From Rubellimicrobium rubrum (GTDB taxonomy: Bacteria > Pseudomonadota > Alphaproteobacteria > Rhodobacterales > Rhodobacteraceae): a stretch of DNA of 64,000 nucleotides. Positions 52,759-61,489 of this stretch are shown one piece after another (the stretch's first letter is position 1; every line of letters begins with the position of its first letter). The stretch lies in assembly GCF_006152115.1 (NCBI RefSeq), contig NZ_VDFU01000003.1, positions 246,413-310,412 on the forward strand, read 5' to 3'. A program made the translations under genes and the position numbers. Under the pieces are notes generated by a model. That model worked only from the letters and a program-made list of their open reading frames with translations, had not been told where the DNA came from and searched no databases.

Positions 52759-53226
52759 ATGCGCTGCCCCTTTTGCGGAAACGTCGATACCCAGGTCAAG
52801 GACTCGCGCCCGGCCGAGGACCATGTGGCCATCCGGCGGCGGCGGTTCTGCGCGGCCTGCGGGGGGCGCTTCACCACCTATGAGCGGGTGCAGTTGCGCG
52901 ACCTCGTGGTCCTGAAGGCGAACGGGCGGCGCGAGGATTTCGACCGCGCCAAGCTGGAGCGGTCCATCCGCATCGCCATGCAGAAGCGTCCCATCGACCC
53001 CGAGCGGATCGACCAGATGGTGTCGGGCATCGTGCGGCGGCTGGAAAGCTTGGGCGAGACCGACATCTCATCGCGGCAGATCGGGGAGATCGTGATGGAA
53101 ACCCTCGCCCGGATCGACACGGTCGCCTATGTGCGGTTCGCCAGCGTTTACATGAACTTCCAGGCGGTGGGCGATTTCGACCGCTTCATGTCGGAGCTTC
53201 GCCCGCAGGAAAGCCCCGAGGTGTGA
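52759..53226 (+). CDS. nrdR: Transcriptional repressor NrdR
   Basis: Nucleotide-sensing repressor of ribonucleotide reductase genes. A 155-aa protein with the N-terminal zinc ribbon [16 protein letters not shown] to [17 protein letters not shown] and the ATP-cone ([21 protein letters not shown]). The ATG at 52759 gives the family start MRCPFCG. Coupled to ribD by a GTGA overlap, a common arrangement. Confidence 0.97.
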   Translation: MRCPFCGNVDTQVKDSRPAEDHVAIRRRRFCAACGGRFTTYERVQLRDLVVLKANGRREDFDRAKLERSIRIAMQKRPIDPERIDQMVSGIVRRLESLGETDISSRQIGEIVMETLARIDTVAYVRFASVYMNFQAVGDFDRFMSELRPQESPEV

Positions 53227-54308
53227 GCGAGGCGGAGGACGACCGCTGGATGGCGCTCGCGCTGGCGCTGGGGCGGCGGGGCATGGGGCGGGTCTGGCCG
53301 AACCCGGCGGTGGGCTGCGTGATCGTGCGGGGCGGGCGCGTGCTGGGGCGCGGCTGGACGGCGGATGGCGGGCGGCCCCATGCGGAAACGCAGGCGCTGG
53401 CGCAGGCTGGGGATGCGCGCGGGGCGACGGCCTATGTGACGCTGGAGCCCTGCGCCCATCACGGACGGACGCCGCCTTGCGCGGAGGCTCTGGTGGCCAG
53501 CGGGGTCGCGCGGGTCGTGGTGGCTGTGGGCGACCCGGACCCGCGCGTGGCCGGGCGGGGGATCGCCATTCTGCAGGCTGCGGGGATCGCGGTCACGACC
53601 GGCGTGCGGGAGGCCGAGGCGCGGGCCGACCATGCGGGGTTCCTGCGGCGCGTGACCGAGGGGCGGCCTTGGCTGACGCTCAAGCTCGCGGCGTCGCTGG
53701 ATGGGCGGATCGCGACGGCGACGGGGGAAAGCCAGTGGATCACGGGACCGGCTGCCCGCGCGCGGGTCCATGCGCTGCGGGCGCGCCATGACGCGGTGCT
53801 GGTGGGCGCTGGCACGGCGCGGGACGACGACCCGCTTCTGACCGTGCGCGGCATGGGCGAGAGGCCCCAGCCGGTGCGGGTGGTGCTGAGCCGCGACCTG
53901 CGGCTGCCGCTGGACGGGCAGTTGGCCCGGACCGCCCGCGCGGTGCCGCTCTGGCTGCTGCACGCCGCAGGAGCCGATGCCGCCCCCTGGGAGGCGCTGG
54001 GCGTGCGCTGCCTGCCCTGTCCGGTTGAGGCGGGCACCCTGGACCTGCGCGGGGCCTTGGAGGTGCTGGCCGCGCAGGGGATCACGCGGGTTTTCTGCGA
54101 AGGGGGCGGGCAGGTGGCGGCGAGCCTTCTGGACGGGGATCTGGTGGACGAGCTGGTGTTGTTCCAGGCGGGCGTGGCGCTGGGGGCCGAGGGGCGGCCC
54201 ATGCTGGGAGCGCTGGGGATCGAACGGCTGGCCGAGGCGCCGCGCCTGCGGCTGGCGGGCATGGAGGCGATCGGGGGAGACGTGATGTCCCGGTGGACGC
54301 ACGGCTGA
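53223..54308 (+). CDS. ribD: Riboflavin biosynthesis protein RibD
   Basis: Bifunctional pyrimidine deaminase/reductase of riboflavin synthesis. The 361-aa protein has the N-terminal deaminase domain ([10 protein letters not shown] and [15 protein letters not shown] zinc site) and the C-terminal reductase ([38 protein letters not shown]). GTG start at 53223 overlapping nrdR. The rest of the rib cluster is on the other strand, so ribD is transcribed separately from ribH and ribBX. Confidence 0.95.
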   Translation: MSEAEDDRWMALALALGRRGMGRVWPNPAVGCVIVRGGRVLGRGWTADGGRPHAETQALAQAGDARGATAYVTLEPCAHHGRTPPCAEALVASGVARVVVAVGDPDPRVAGRGIAILQAAGIAVTTGVREAEARADHAGFLRRVTEGRPWLTLKLAASLDGRIATATGESQWITGPAARARVHALRARHDAVLVGAGTARDDDPLLTVRGMGERPQPVRVVLSRDLRLPLDGQLARTARAVPLWLLHAAGADAAPWEALGVRCLPCPVEAGTLDLRGALEVLAAQGITRVFCEGGGQVAASLLDGDLVDELVLFQAGVALGAEGRPMLGALGIERLAEAPRLRLAGMEAIGGDVMSRWTHG

Positions 54309-54720
54309 GCAAATCCTCCGCTTGGGTCGGACGCCCTGACCGGGGTGCGTGCCGATGAGGCGGCAGTGTCCTTGGCGTCAGGGAATGGGCGCCTAGAGAG
54401 GACTGGCGGCCCGACGCCGTGCGAAGGGGCAGGGCGGGGCGAGATGTCTGCGGGCGAAGGTGCATCGTTCGCGTTGACGCTGCGGGAGGGGCCTTGCGGG
54501 GCCTGCCGGGGCACCCTACCTCTGATCCCGGCGGGCTTCTGCTCTTCACGTGAACGGGCTCGATTCCAGTGGCCTATAATGACTCCGAGGGAGTTGGCTC
54601 TGGTCAGGTCCAGGCCTGATCACCTGACGCCCACCTGTAAACACAGGTCCTCGGGAAACGTCGCCTCCACGGTTGCTGCGGTTCCCGCCACCGCCATACC
54701 CTTTCGCTGGGCGAGGGCCG
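54309..54720. other. Structured non-coding gap between ribD and nusB
   Basis: No supported gene in about 400 bp. Within it is a perfect TATAAT at 54575-54580 with a weak TGAACG 18 bp upstream. It is followed by three short inverted repeats: ACTCC/GGAGT near 54582, GTCAGGT/ACCTGAC at 54603-54628, and ACCTGT/ACAGGT at 54633-54648. This is the best spot for a small RNA in the window. I did not find the FMN riboswitch core here. Confidence 0.4.
54587..54720 (+). ncRNA. Candidate intergenic small RNA
   Basis: A transcript starting about 7 bp after the TATAAT box would begin near 54587 and contain the two hairpins at 54603-54648. It matches no known RNA family by eye; GGTCAGGTCC resembles the SRP RNA tip but the GGAAGCAGC part is absent. 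Speculative. Confidence 0.25.
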
Positions 54721-54834
54721 CTAGAGGCCCTGTTCGGGCCGGCGCTGATGGACCCGGAGACGGATGCCACGCGCCCGGCGGCGGGCCAGGGCCATGAGAA
54801 TGACCCCGATGCCGAGGCAGGCTGCGCATTGCAT
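54721..54834 (-). CDS. Possible 37-aa membrane microprotein
   Basis: A short frame encodes MQCAACLGIGVILMAL followed by a very basic tail (ARRRARGIRLRVHQRRPE). This is one membrane-spanning segment with a positive-inside anchor, a common small-protein layout. A GGGAGA RBS lies about 7 bases before the ATG. It lies 56 bp downstream of the nusB stop on the same strand. Not recognised; coding status is uncertain. Confidence 0.35.
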   Translation of the reverse strand: MQCAACLGIGVILMALARRRARGIRLRVHQRRPEQGL

Positions 54835-54890
54835 GTGATCGTCTCCCGGTCGAGCCGGGTCCAGCTAGAAGGGGCCAGGTTGAAGGGGGG

Positions 54891-55358
54891 TTAACCTGCG
54901 AAAGCCTCGGGCCGCGCGTCGCGGGCCATGTGGTCGAGCACGGCGTTCACGAACGCCTTTTCGCGCCCTTCGGGGTAGAAGGCCTCGGCAATGGACAGGT
55001 ATTCGGTGATGACCACCTTGGGCGGCGTGTCGGTGGCGACCAGTTCGGCCCCGGCGGCACGGAACAGGGCCCGGAGCGTGGGGTCGATGCGGCCGATGGG
55101 CCATTTCGCGACCAGCGCGCGGTCGGTCATCTGATCGATCCGGCCCTGGTGGTTCACCGCTTCGGAGGTGATCTTGCGGAACAGGTCCACATGACCTTCG
55201 GCCATCTCGGCCTCGTCGATCACTTCACCGAAACGGTGTGTCTCGAACTCGCGGGAGACGGTGTCGACCGAGGTTCCGGCCGCTTCCATCTGAAACAAGG
55301 CCTGCACGGCATAGAGCCGCGCGACCGAGCGCGTGCGGCGTTTGTCCTCGGCCTTCAT
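54891..55358 (-). CDS. nusB: Transcription antitermination factor NusB
   Basis: A 155-aa all-helical RNA-binding protein for rRNA antitermination. Family stretches: RSVARLYAVQALFQMEAAG and RIDPTLRALFRAAGAELVATDTPPKVVITEYLSIAEAFY. ATGA overlap with ribH places it at the end of the ribBX-ribH-nusB operon. Confidence 0.95.
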   Translation of the reverse strand: MKAEDKRRTRSVARLYAVQALFQMEAAGTSVDTVSREFETHRFGEVIDEAEMAEGHVDLFRKITSEAVNHQGRIDQMTDRALVAKWPIGRIDPTLRALFRAAGAELVATDTPPKVVITEYLSIAEAFYPEGREKAFVNAVLDHMARDARPEAFAG

Positions 55359-55876
55359 TCGGAGGCTCCCAGGCGGCCCTGGAGGAAGCCCAGAGCCTTT
55401 TCGGGCCGGGCGAAGCGACGGGACAACTGATAGAGGTGCAGCGCCGCCGCGGCCGCGCCCCCGCCCTTGTTCTGGCCCTCGGGCTCGGCGCGGACGCGGG
55501 CCTGCTCCTCGTTCTCGACGGTGAGGATGCCGTTGCCGATGCAGTGCCCCTGGAGGCCCAGGATCGTCAGGCCATGGGCGGACTCCTCGACCACGGTGTC
55601 ATAATGCGTGGTTTCGCCCCGGATGACGCAGCCCAGGGCCACGAAGGCGTGGTATTCGCCCAGGCGCGCGGCCATGCCGATGGCAGGCGCGATCTCGAGA
55701 GCGCCGGGCACCTCCACGGTCTCGTGGGTGGCGCCCCAGGCCTCGATCTCGGTGCGGGCGCCCCCGAGGAGGGCCGCGGCGATGTCGCTGTAGTAGGGGG
55801 AGACGACGATCAGCACCTTGGGGGGCTTGATGTCGAAATGGCCACGTTCAAGGCCCTGCGTCTGCGCTCCGGCCAT
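55355..55876 (-). CDS. ribH: 6,7-dimethyl-8-ribityllumazine synthase
   Basis: Forms lumazine from the pyrimidine and the butanone phosphate. A 173-aa protein with VEVPGALEIAPAIGMAAR and GCVIRGETTHYDTVVEESAHGL (active-site His). Two-base gap from ribBX and overlap with nusB. Confidence 0.95.
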   Translation of the reverse strand: MAGAQTQGLERGHFDIKPPKVLIVVSPYYSDIAAALLGGARTEIEAWGATHETVEVPGALEIAPAIGMAARLGEYHAFVALGCVIRGETTHYDTVVEESAHGLTILGLQGHCIGNGILTVENEEQARVRAEPEGQNKGGGAAAAALHLYQLSRRFARPEKALGFLQGRLGASE

Positions 55877-55878
55877 GG

Positions 55879-57009
55879 TCAGCCTTCTCCTTCGGTGATC
55901 TTGCGGGTGCCCGCGATCTCGAGGCCGTAGGCGTCGAGGCCGATGACGCGGGGGCGGGGGCTGTTGGTGAGCAGGATGATGCGCGACAGGCCGAGCGACG
56001 ACAGGATCTGCGCGCCGAGGCCATACTGGCGGAGCGTCTGGGGTGACGCCTCGGCGCCGCCGAGCTTCATGTGGAGGTCGCGCAGCAGGATGATCGCGCC
56101 GCGGCCTTCGTCGGCGATGAGGCGCATGGCGTCCTGGAATTCGTGGGCGCGGCCCACGCCGCCCGTGCCGACGAGATCGAGGAGCGGATCGAAGGCGTGC
56201 ATCCGCACGAGGACGGGCTCGTCGCCGGAGATGTCGCCCTTGACGAGGGCCACATGCTCGGCCCCCTGGATCTGGTCGGTGTAGATGCGCAGCGTCCAGT
56301 CGCCCCCGAACTCGGACTGGATGGTCCGTTCGGAGGAAACGCGCACGAGGTTGTCGTGGCGGCGACGGTAGGCGATGAGGTCCGAGATGGTGCCGACCTT
56401 GATGCCGTGCCGCTGGGCAAAGGCCACCAGTTCGGGCAGGCGGGCCATGGAGCCATCCTCGTTCATGACCTCGCAGATCACGCCGGACGGGTTGAGGCCT
56501 GCGAGCCGGGCGATGTCCACGGCGGCCTCGGTGTGGCCGGCACGGACGAGGACGCCGCCGTCGCGGGCGCGCAGGGGGAAGACGTGGCCGGGGGTGGCCA
56601 GATCCTCGCGCCCGCGGGCGGCGTCGATGGCGACCGCGATCGTGTGGGCGCGGTCATGCGCCGAGATGCCGGTCGAGATGCCTTCGCGCGCTTCGATGGA
56701 GATGGTGAAGGCGGTTTCGTGACGCGAGGAGTTCTGGGAGGCCATCAACGGCAGGCCGAGCTCGTCCACGCGACGCTCGGTCAGGGCGAGGCAGACGAGG
56801 CCCCGGCATTCGCGGGCCATGAAGTTGATCTTTTCGGGCGTGGCCATCTGGGCGGGGATGATCACGTCGCCCTCGTTCTCGCGGTCTTCGTGGTCCACGA
56901 GGACGACCATGCGGCCGTTGCGCGCTTCCTCGAGGATGTCCTCGGTCGAGGAGATCGCGTCTGCCCAGTCGCGTTCGACGGGGCCGGGCTGTTCATAGGT
57001 GAGGGTCAT
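55879..57009 (-). CDS. ribB: 3,4-dihydroxy-2-butanone 4-phosphate synthase with degenerate RibA half (RibBX)
   Basis: The N-terminal DHBP synthase (about 1-210) is intact: DHEDRENEGDVIIPA, ARECRGLVCLALT, SRHETAFTISIEAREGISTGISAHDR, GHVFPLRARDGGVL. The C-terminal half keeps the GTP cyclohydrolase II fold (EHVALVKGDISGDEPVLVRMH). It lacks all three zinc cysteines: residues 271-280 read HAFDPLLDLV where HSECLTGD...RCDCG is expected. So it makes the butanone phosphate but should not open GTP. The start MTLTYEQPG is preferred to a codon 120 bp upstream. Confidence 0.93.
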   Translation of the reverse strand: MTLTYEQPGPVERDWADAISSTEDILEEARNGRMVVLVDHEDRENEGDVIIPAQMATPEKINFMARECRGLVCLALTERRVDELGLPLMASQNSSRHETAFTISIEAREGISTGISAHDRAHTIAVAIDAARGREDLATPGHVFPLRARDGGVLVRAGHTEAAVDIARLAGLNPSGVICEVMNEDGSMARLPELVAFAQRHGIKVGTISDLIAYRRRHDNLVRVSSERTIQSEFGGDWTLRIYTDQIQGAEHVALVKGDISGDEPVLVRMHAFDPLLDLVGTGGVGRAHEFQDAMRLIADEGRGAIILLRDLHMKLGGAEASPQTLRQYGLGAQILSSLGLSRIILLTNSPRPRVIGLDAYGLEIAGTRKITEGEG

Positions 57010-57135
57010 GGCGTCGGCCTCCTGTCCAAGGCCGCAGATAGCCGAGGGGGGCCGGGATGGGAAGAGGCGGGCGCGGTGCGGCGCTGGAGGGCGCCTGTGC
57101 CCCTGCGCAGGGCAGATGCCGGTGCCCAAACGAAT

Positions 57136-57163
57136 GGGGGCGGCCCCGCGTGGGACCGCCCCC
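57136..57163 (-). terminator. Terminator after the RTX gene
   Basis: An 8-bp stem GGGGGCGG / CCGCCCCC whose 12-base loop can add a CCC/GGG pair sits about 27 bp past the RTX stop. It is followed on the minus strand by ATTCGTTTGG. It ends the RTX unit 127 bp before the ribBX start. Confidence 0.65.
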
Positions 57164-57189
57164 GATGACGTTCGCGTGCGGGACGCGGG

Positions 57190-58311
57190 TCAGATCAGGA
57201 AGATGTCGTCGGCCGTCAGGGTCGGGTTGCCGCTGAACGTGGCCAGAAGGGTTTCCCCGCCCGCGCCGCTGCCGTTGGCATCGAAGAAGAGCTGGTCGGT
57301 CGTGGTGTTGAAGACGAACCGGTCGTTGGCGTCGTTGCCCTGGTTGTCGGTGCCGGTCGAGAAGCGGTCTGCCGCCAGTTGGCCCGGCTGGAGGGCCAGA
57401 AGGAAGCCGGACGCGTCGATGCGGATGCGGTCGTCGTTGTTCGCCCCGGTTCCGAAATCCACGATGCGGTCGCCGCCCTGGTCGCGGGCGGTGTACTCGA
57501 ACGCATCGCTGCCCGCGCCGCCGATCAGCCGGTCCGCGCCGGTGCCGCCACGCAGGACGTCACCGCCCGTGCCCCCCGAGAGGTTGTCCGCGCCGCCGCC
57601 GCCGCGCAGTTCGTCGTTGCCGGCCTGGCCCGAAAGGCCGTTGGAGCCGTTGTTGCCGACGAGGATGTTGGCGCGGCCGTTGCCGGTGCCGCTGATGGCG
57701 GCCTGGCCCTGGAGGGTCAGGTTCTCAACGCCGTAGCCCAGCGCGTAGGAGATGGTGGACATGACCGTATCGATGCCGCCCGCGGGGGCGTTGGTCCGCT
57801 CGAACACCACGTCGCCGGCGCTGTTGACCATGTAGCGGTCGTTGCCGTTGCCGCCGATCAGGATGTCGTTGCCCAGCCCGCCATCGAGCGTGTCGTTGCC
57901 GCCCGCGCCGTCGAGGATGTTGGTGCCGTCATTGCCGGTCATGATGTTGTTGGCGGCGTTGCCGGTGCCGTTGAGGTCCTCGGTGCCGATCAGGGTCAGC
58001 CGCTCGAACCCGGCCTCGAGGATCCAGGACGTCCCGGCGAACACGGTGTCGATCCCGCCGGCCGGAGTCAGGTCGGCCTCCCCGATGTTGTCGGTTTCGC
58101 TGAACACGAAGTACCTGTCGTTGCCGGCGCCGCCCCGCATGATGTCGCCATCCGGGCCGCCGTTCAGGCTGTCGTTGCCGCCGCCGCCATAAAGCGTGTC
58201 AACGCCGGCCTCGCCACGGAGCGTGTCGTCGCCCCCGGCTCCCGACAGGAAATCCGAACCGGCTGTGCCGGTCAGGCTGTCGGCACCCGGGGTTCCGATC
58301 AAACTGGCCAT
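57190..58311 (-). CDS. RTX-repeat calcium-binding protein
   Basis: A 373-aa acidic protein made largely of RTX nonapeptides (GGxGxDxLx). Blocks occur at the N terminus ([19 protein letters not shown]), in the middle ([17 protein letters not shown]) and toward the C terminus ([19 protein letters not shown]). These bind calcium and fold outside the cell. Such proteins use type I secretion with a C-terminal signal (here ending TADDIFLI). Start at MASLIGTPG, since GGAGG is 8 bases upstream. It interrupts the rib cluster and has its own terminator. Confidence 0.88.
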   Translation of the reverse strand: MASLIGTPGADSLTGTAGSDFLSGAGGDDTLRGEAGVDTLYGGGGNDSLNGGPDGDIMRGGAGNDRYFVFSETDNIGEADLTPAGGIDTVFAGTSWILEAGFERLTLIGTEDLNGTGNAANNIMTGNDGTNILDGAGGNDTLDGGLGNDILIGGNGNDRYMVNSAGDVVFERTNAPAGGIDTVMSTISYALGYGVENLTLQGQAAISGTGNGRANILVGNNGSNGLSGQAGNDELRGGGGADNLSGGTGGDVLRGGTGADRLIGGAGSDAFEYTARDQGGDRIVDFGTGANNDDRIRIDASGFLLALQPGQLAADRFSTGTDNQGNDANDRFVFNTTTDQLFFDANGSGAGGETLLATFSGNPTLTADDIFLI

Positions 58312-58578
58312 CTTTAAGTCCTCCGTCATTCCTTTGGGGGCAGAGGGTCAGGGGCGCGCCCGGAGTCCGGGTCCATGCCGCCATGCCCTCGGATGCCGGT
58401 CCCCCCAACGCCCGGCATCTGCAACGAAGATCGTTCCGGGACGGGGACAATCAATGCTCCGTCAGGCAAATCCTGACACGGCGGGGGCCCGGTGGCCGCC
58501 ATGACGGGGGCTGCGTCGATCCCTGTCGGACAGGGTGGCGAGCCTTGGCGCGCGACGGGTTGGCACCGCTGCGCGACG
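58312..58578 (-). promoter_or_regulatory. RTX upstream region with an inverted repeat
   Basis: A 267-bp gap. GTCAGGCAAATCCTGAC (58461-58477, 6-bp arms, 5-base centre) lies about 150 bp before the RTX start. It may be an operator or the terminator of the upstream GHNNGP gene. No clear promoter hexamers were identified. Confidence 0.35.
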
Positions 58579-59151
58579 TCAGCGGAGCGGTGCGAAATAG
58601 GCCTCTCCCGACAGGAACCCCGCCAGCCTCCCGGCTTCGGTCCAGGCCCGTTCCCCGTCGGTTTCGCCCACGAGGACCACGCGGTCGGGCGGGTGGCCAC
58701 GGTCACGCAGCACGGCGTGCAGATGGTCGCGTGTGGCGGACCACGAGGACGCGGGCGCTGGGGCGGGGTGGGCCGCATCGAGGGGCGCGAGCGTCAGGAC
58801 CGTCCGGGGGTGGAGCGGCGGGTGGACGAGGGCCGTCCGGTCGCAGGGCGGAAGCGACCCGAGCCGGGCGAGGCGGTCGTCGGGGAGGTGGTCGGTCGGG
58901 CGCAGCAGCCGCAGCGCGTTGGTCGAGAACAGGAACGCGACGATGTCGTGCCCGGTGGTCGCCCGGATGCCGGCATAGGTGCGGTAGGGCAGGCCCAGCG
59001 CCTTGGCGCGGGCGACGCGCAGGCGCACGACCTCGATGGGGAGGGTGGGCAGCAGCGCCTCGCGCGAGCGGGCCCAGGCGAAGCGCCGCCAAGAGGCCCC
59101 ATCGTCGAGCGAGGGGCCGTTGTTGTGGCCGATGCCGGGGGTCAGGCCCAT
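58579..59151 (-). CDS. GHNNGP-motif hypothetical protein
   Basis: A 190-aa protein with the motif GIGHNNGPSLDDGASWRRF (about 6-24) and EVVRLRVARAKALGLPYRTYAGIRATTGHD. These look conserved in Rhodobacterales and it sits beside ribE. Function unknown; it may be DNA- or nucleotide-related. It overlaps ribE by 10 bp and is probably co-translated. Confidence 0.75.
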   Translation of the reverse strand: MGLTPGIGHNNGPSLDDGASWRRFAWARSREALLPTLPIEVVRLRVARAKALGLPYRTYAGIRATTGHDIVAFLFSTNALRLLRPTDHLPDDRLARLGSLPPCDRTALVHPPLHPRTVLTLAPLDAAHPAPAPASSWSATRDHLHAVLRDRGHPPDRVVLVGETDGERAWTEAGRLAGFLSGEAYFAPLR

Positions 59152-59744
59152 TCCCGAAGGCGCGCGACGTAGCGGGCCATGGTGTCCACCTCGAGGTTGA
59201 CCGGCTGGCCGGGTCGCAGGGCGCCCCAGGTCGTGACCTCCTTGGTGTGGGGGATCAGGTTCACGCCGAAGGTCGCGCCCTCGACCTCGTTGACGGTGAG
59301 CGAGATGCCGTCGAGCGCCACCGAGCCCTTGGGGGCGATGAAGCGCGCCAGCGATTCAGGGGCGCGGAGGGTGACGCGGGTGCTGTCGCCTTCGGTGCGC
59401 AGGTCCACGATCTCGGCCACGCCGTCCACATGGCCCGAGACGATATGGCCCCCGAGCTCGTCCCCGACCTTGAGCGCGCGTTCGAGGTTGATGCGGCGGC
59501 CGGGGCCCCAGGCGTTGTGGCCGATGCTGGTCTTGTCCAGCGTTTCGGCCGACACCTGCACCTCGAACCAGGGGCGGGGCTCGTGGCCCTTGGCGACCAC
59601 CGTGAGGCAGACGCCGTCGCAGGAGATGGACGCGCCGATGTCGATGCGATCCACGTCGTAGCGGGTGGCGATGCGGGCGCGCAGGTCGCCCTCGCGCTGG
59701 ACGGCGAGGATCTCGCCCTGGTCGGTGACGATGCCTGTGAACAT
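59142..59744 (-). CDS. ribE: Riboflavin synthase, alpha subunit
   Basis: Converts two lumazines to riboflavin. A 200-aa protein of two tandem lumazine-binding domains: N-terminal MFTGIVTDQGEI with CDGVCLTVV, and the second with HIVSGHVDGVAEIVD and DGISLTVNEV. The start MFTGIV is the family N terminus. In the same orientation as ribBX, 2.1 kb away, with the RTX gene in between. Confidence 0.97.
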   Translation of the reverse strand: MFTGIVTDQGEILAVQREGDLRARIATRYDVDRIDIGASISCDGVCLTVVAKGHEPRPWFEVQVSAETLDKTSIGHNAWGPGRRINLERALKVGDELGGHIVSGHVDGVAEIVDLRTEGDSTRVTLRAPESLARFIAPKGSVALDGISLTVNEVEGATFGVNLIPHTKEVTTWGALRPGQPVNLEVDTMARYVARLREWA

Positions 59745-59939
59745 GGGAACGGCCCTCCGGCGCTGTAGCTAGACCGCCCGCGCCCGGCGCGCAACCGTGG
59801 CGGCCGGTCGCGCCCCGGGTCGGAGGGGAGCGGCCCGGTGCGGACGAAGGATGTGGTGGTCCGTCCGGCGCTGCCGGGCGCCGGTCGGGGCCGTTGGAGG
59901 GGGCTGTTCGAGCGGGCCGCGTCGTGCCACGATTTCCCC

Positions 59940-60503
59940 ATGCAGCCCCTTCGGTATTCCATCAACGTGACGCTGGATGGCTGCTGCGATCACCGCGCGA
60001 TCGTCCCGGACGAGGAAATGCACCGCCACTCCAGCGCAATCATCGCCCGGGCGGATGCGATCATTCTGGGCCGCGTCACCTATGGGATGATGGAGGAAGC
60101 CTGGCGCCCGGTGGCCCGGACAGGCGAACGGCCGGACTGGATGCCCGACTGGATGGAGGACTTTGCCCGGACCATCGACGCGGCGCGGAAGTATGTGGTG
60201 TCCGACACCCTGGCCGGCGTGGACTGGAACGCGGAACTGGTGCGCGGGGATCGCCTGGAGGCGACCGTCCGGGATCTCAGGCGGCAGCCGGGTCGGGGGC
60301 TTTACGTGGGGGGCGTGACGCTCCCTCTCGCGCTGGCGGAGCTGGGGCTGATCGACGAATATGAGTTCATCGTGCATCCCCGGCTGGCGGGTCACGGACC
60401 CACGCCGTTCGCGGGTCTGTCGCGGGTCGTGGACCTGAGGCTTGTCGAGCGGCAGGAATTCGGCTCGGGCGCGGTCGTCCTGCGGTACGTGCCTGCGGCC
60501 TAG
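59940..60503 (+). CDS. Dihydrofolate-reductase-like (RibD C-terminal) protein
   Basis: A 187-aa reductase-fold protein. Segments RYSINVTLDGCCDHRAIVPDEEMHRH, DAIILGRVTYGMMEEAW, KYVVSDTLAGVDWN and GLYVGGVTLPLALAELGLIDEYEFIVHP are typical of the DHFR-like/RibD-C family, which uses NADPH. Substrate unknown. The ATG at 59940 is where homology begins. Confidence 0.85.
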   Translation: MQPLRYSINVTLDGCCDHRAIVPDEEMHRHSSAIIARADAIILGRVTYGMMEEAWRPVARTGERPDWMPDWMEDFARTIDAARKYVVSDTLAGVDWNAELVRGDRLEATVRDLRRQPGRGLYVGGVTLPLALAELGLIDEYEFIVHPRLAGHGPTPFAGLSRVVDLRLVERQEFGSGAVVLRYVPAA

Positions 60504-60632
60504 GGCTGAGTCCCCTCGCGCGTGGCCCTGTCCCGAGAGGGGCGTTGGCTGGTCAGGCGTGGGGACAGGAACGCCCGGGGATGTGAGCGGGCGTTGCTTG
60601 ACCCCGCCGGCCGGAATGGCGAGATTCGCGGG

Positions 60633-61103
60633 ATGCCGTTGCCCCAGCCCGCCCTCGACCTGCCCGCGCCTCCGCCGCGCCCCGGCCAGCTTTTGGCGCG
60701 GGGGGTGTGCCGGCACCTGCTCAGCCACGACTTCGTCACCGTCGAGGAGATGACGCCCACGCCCGGCCTGCGGGTGGACGTGATGGCGCTGGGCCCCAAG
60801 GGGGAGCTTTGGGTGGTGGAGTGCAAGTCCTCGCGCGCGGACTTCATGTCGGACGGGAAATGGCAGGGCTACCTGGAGTTCTGCGACCGCTTCTTCTGGG
60901 CGGTGGACCAGGACTTTCCGGTGGAGCTGCTGCCCGACGACACCGGGCTGATCGTGGCGGACCACTACGACGCCGAGATCGTGCGGATGGGGCCCGAGCT
61001 GAAGCTGAACGGAGCGCGGCGCAAGGGGCTGGTGCACAGGTTCGCCCGCCATGCCGCCTTGCGGTGGCACGGCGCGCGCGATCCGGGGCTGGGCCTGCGC
61101 TGA
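60633..61103 (+). CDS. mmcB: MmcB family DNA repair protein
   Basis: A 156-aa nuclease-fold protein. VDVMALGPKGELWVVECKSSRADFMSDGKWQGYLEFCDRFFWAV carries the PD-(D/E)xK-like D...ECK motif of MmcB, known in Caulobacter as a DNA-damage response protein. Start at MPLPQPALDLPAP. Converges on the small minus-strand gene 3 bp away. Confidence 0.9.
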   Translation: MPLPQPALDLPAPPPRPGQLLARGVCRHLLSHDFVTVEEMTPTPGLRVDVMALGPKGELWVVECKSSRADFMSDGKWQGYLEFCDRFFWAVDQDFPVELLPDDTGLIVADHYDAEIVRMGPELKLNGARRKGLVHRFARHAALRWHGARDPGLGLR

Positions 61104-61106
61104 GCC

Positions 61107-61307
61107 CTAGCGGCGCGGCTTGGACATGCCGCGCGCCATCTCGGCCGCCGCGCGGATCTCCTCGGCGATCTCGAGGGCTTCCTCGGGCTCGAAGTCGAGC
61201 GGAAGCTCGACGCCTCCGTCGGCCTCCACGTAGATGCGGACCATCCCGAGGGAGGTCGGACCGATCTGAAGGTTGGCCGAGACCTCGCTTTGCTTGTCGA
61301 TGCCCAT
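61107..61307 (-). CDS. Small conserved protein (DUF6324-like)
   Basis: A 66-aa acidic protein, MGIDKQSEVSANLQIGPTSLG..., with a beta-strand segment (MVRIYVEADGGVELPLDF) and a C-terminal helix (PEEALEIAEEIRAAAEMAR). It resembles a small family I recall from Rhodobacterales (DUF6324); the family name is from memory. RBS GGAGAA lies upstream. Function unknown. Confidence 0.7.
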   Translation of the reverse strand: MGIDKQSEVSANLQIGPTSLGMVRIYVEADGGVELPLDFEPEEALEIAEEIRAAAEMARGMSKPRR

Positions 61308-61412
61308 GGTGTTCTCCCGTCGTGGTCTCAGGGGCGGGCGTAGCGCGGTCCGGGTGCATCCCGCAAGGGCCCTTGCATTCGACCGGGCAGGCCGCTAGAT
61401 CGCCCCCTGAGT

Positions 61413-61489
61413 GCCGACATAGCTCAGTTGGTTAGAGCACCAGATTGTGGATCTGGGGGTCCCCCGTTCGAGCCGGGGTGTCGGTACCA
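61413..61489 (+). tRNA. tRNA-His (GTG)
   Basis: Acceptor GCCGACA pairs with TGTCGGT (first pair G-U), anticodon GTG at 61447-61449 in loop TTGTGGA, T loop TTCGAGC, and encoded CCA. Position 73 is A and position -1 is not G, as known for alphaproteobacterial tRNA-His. It is the anchor of the decayed element that follows. Confidence 0.95.

Noticed and set aside
54600..54660. SRP RNA at the GGTCAGGTCC stretch
   Set aside because: The following conserved GGAAGCAGC tip of SRP RNA is missing; the match is only ten bases.
54309..54890. FMN riboswitch between ribD and the nusB-ribH-ribBX genes
   Set aside because: I looked for the conserved core (GGGGCAGGGTG-like and CCNACNGGCGGT-like segments) here and upstream of ribBX and ribE and did not find it.
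57190..58311. CRISPR-like repeats in the RTX gene
   Set aside because: The repeats are in-frame nonapeptides with variable DNA sequence and no spacers.
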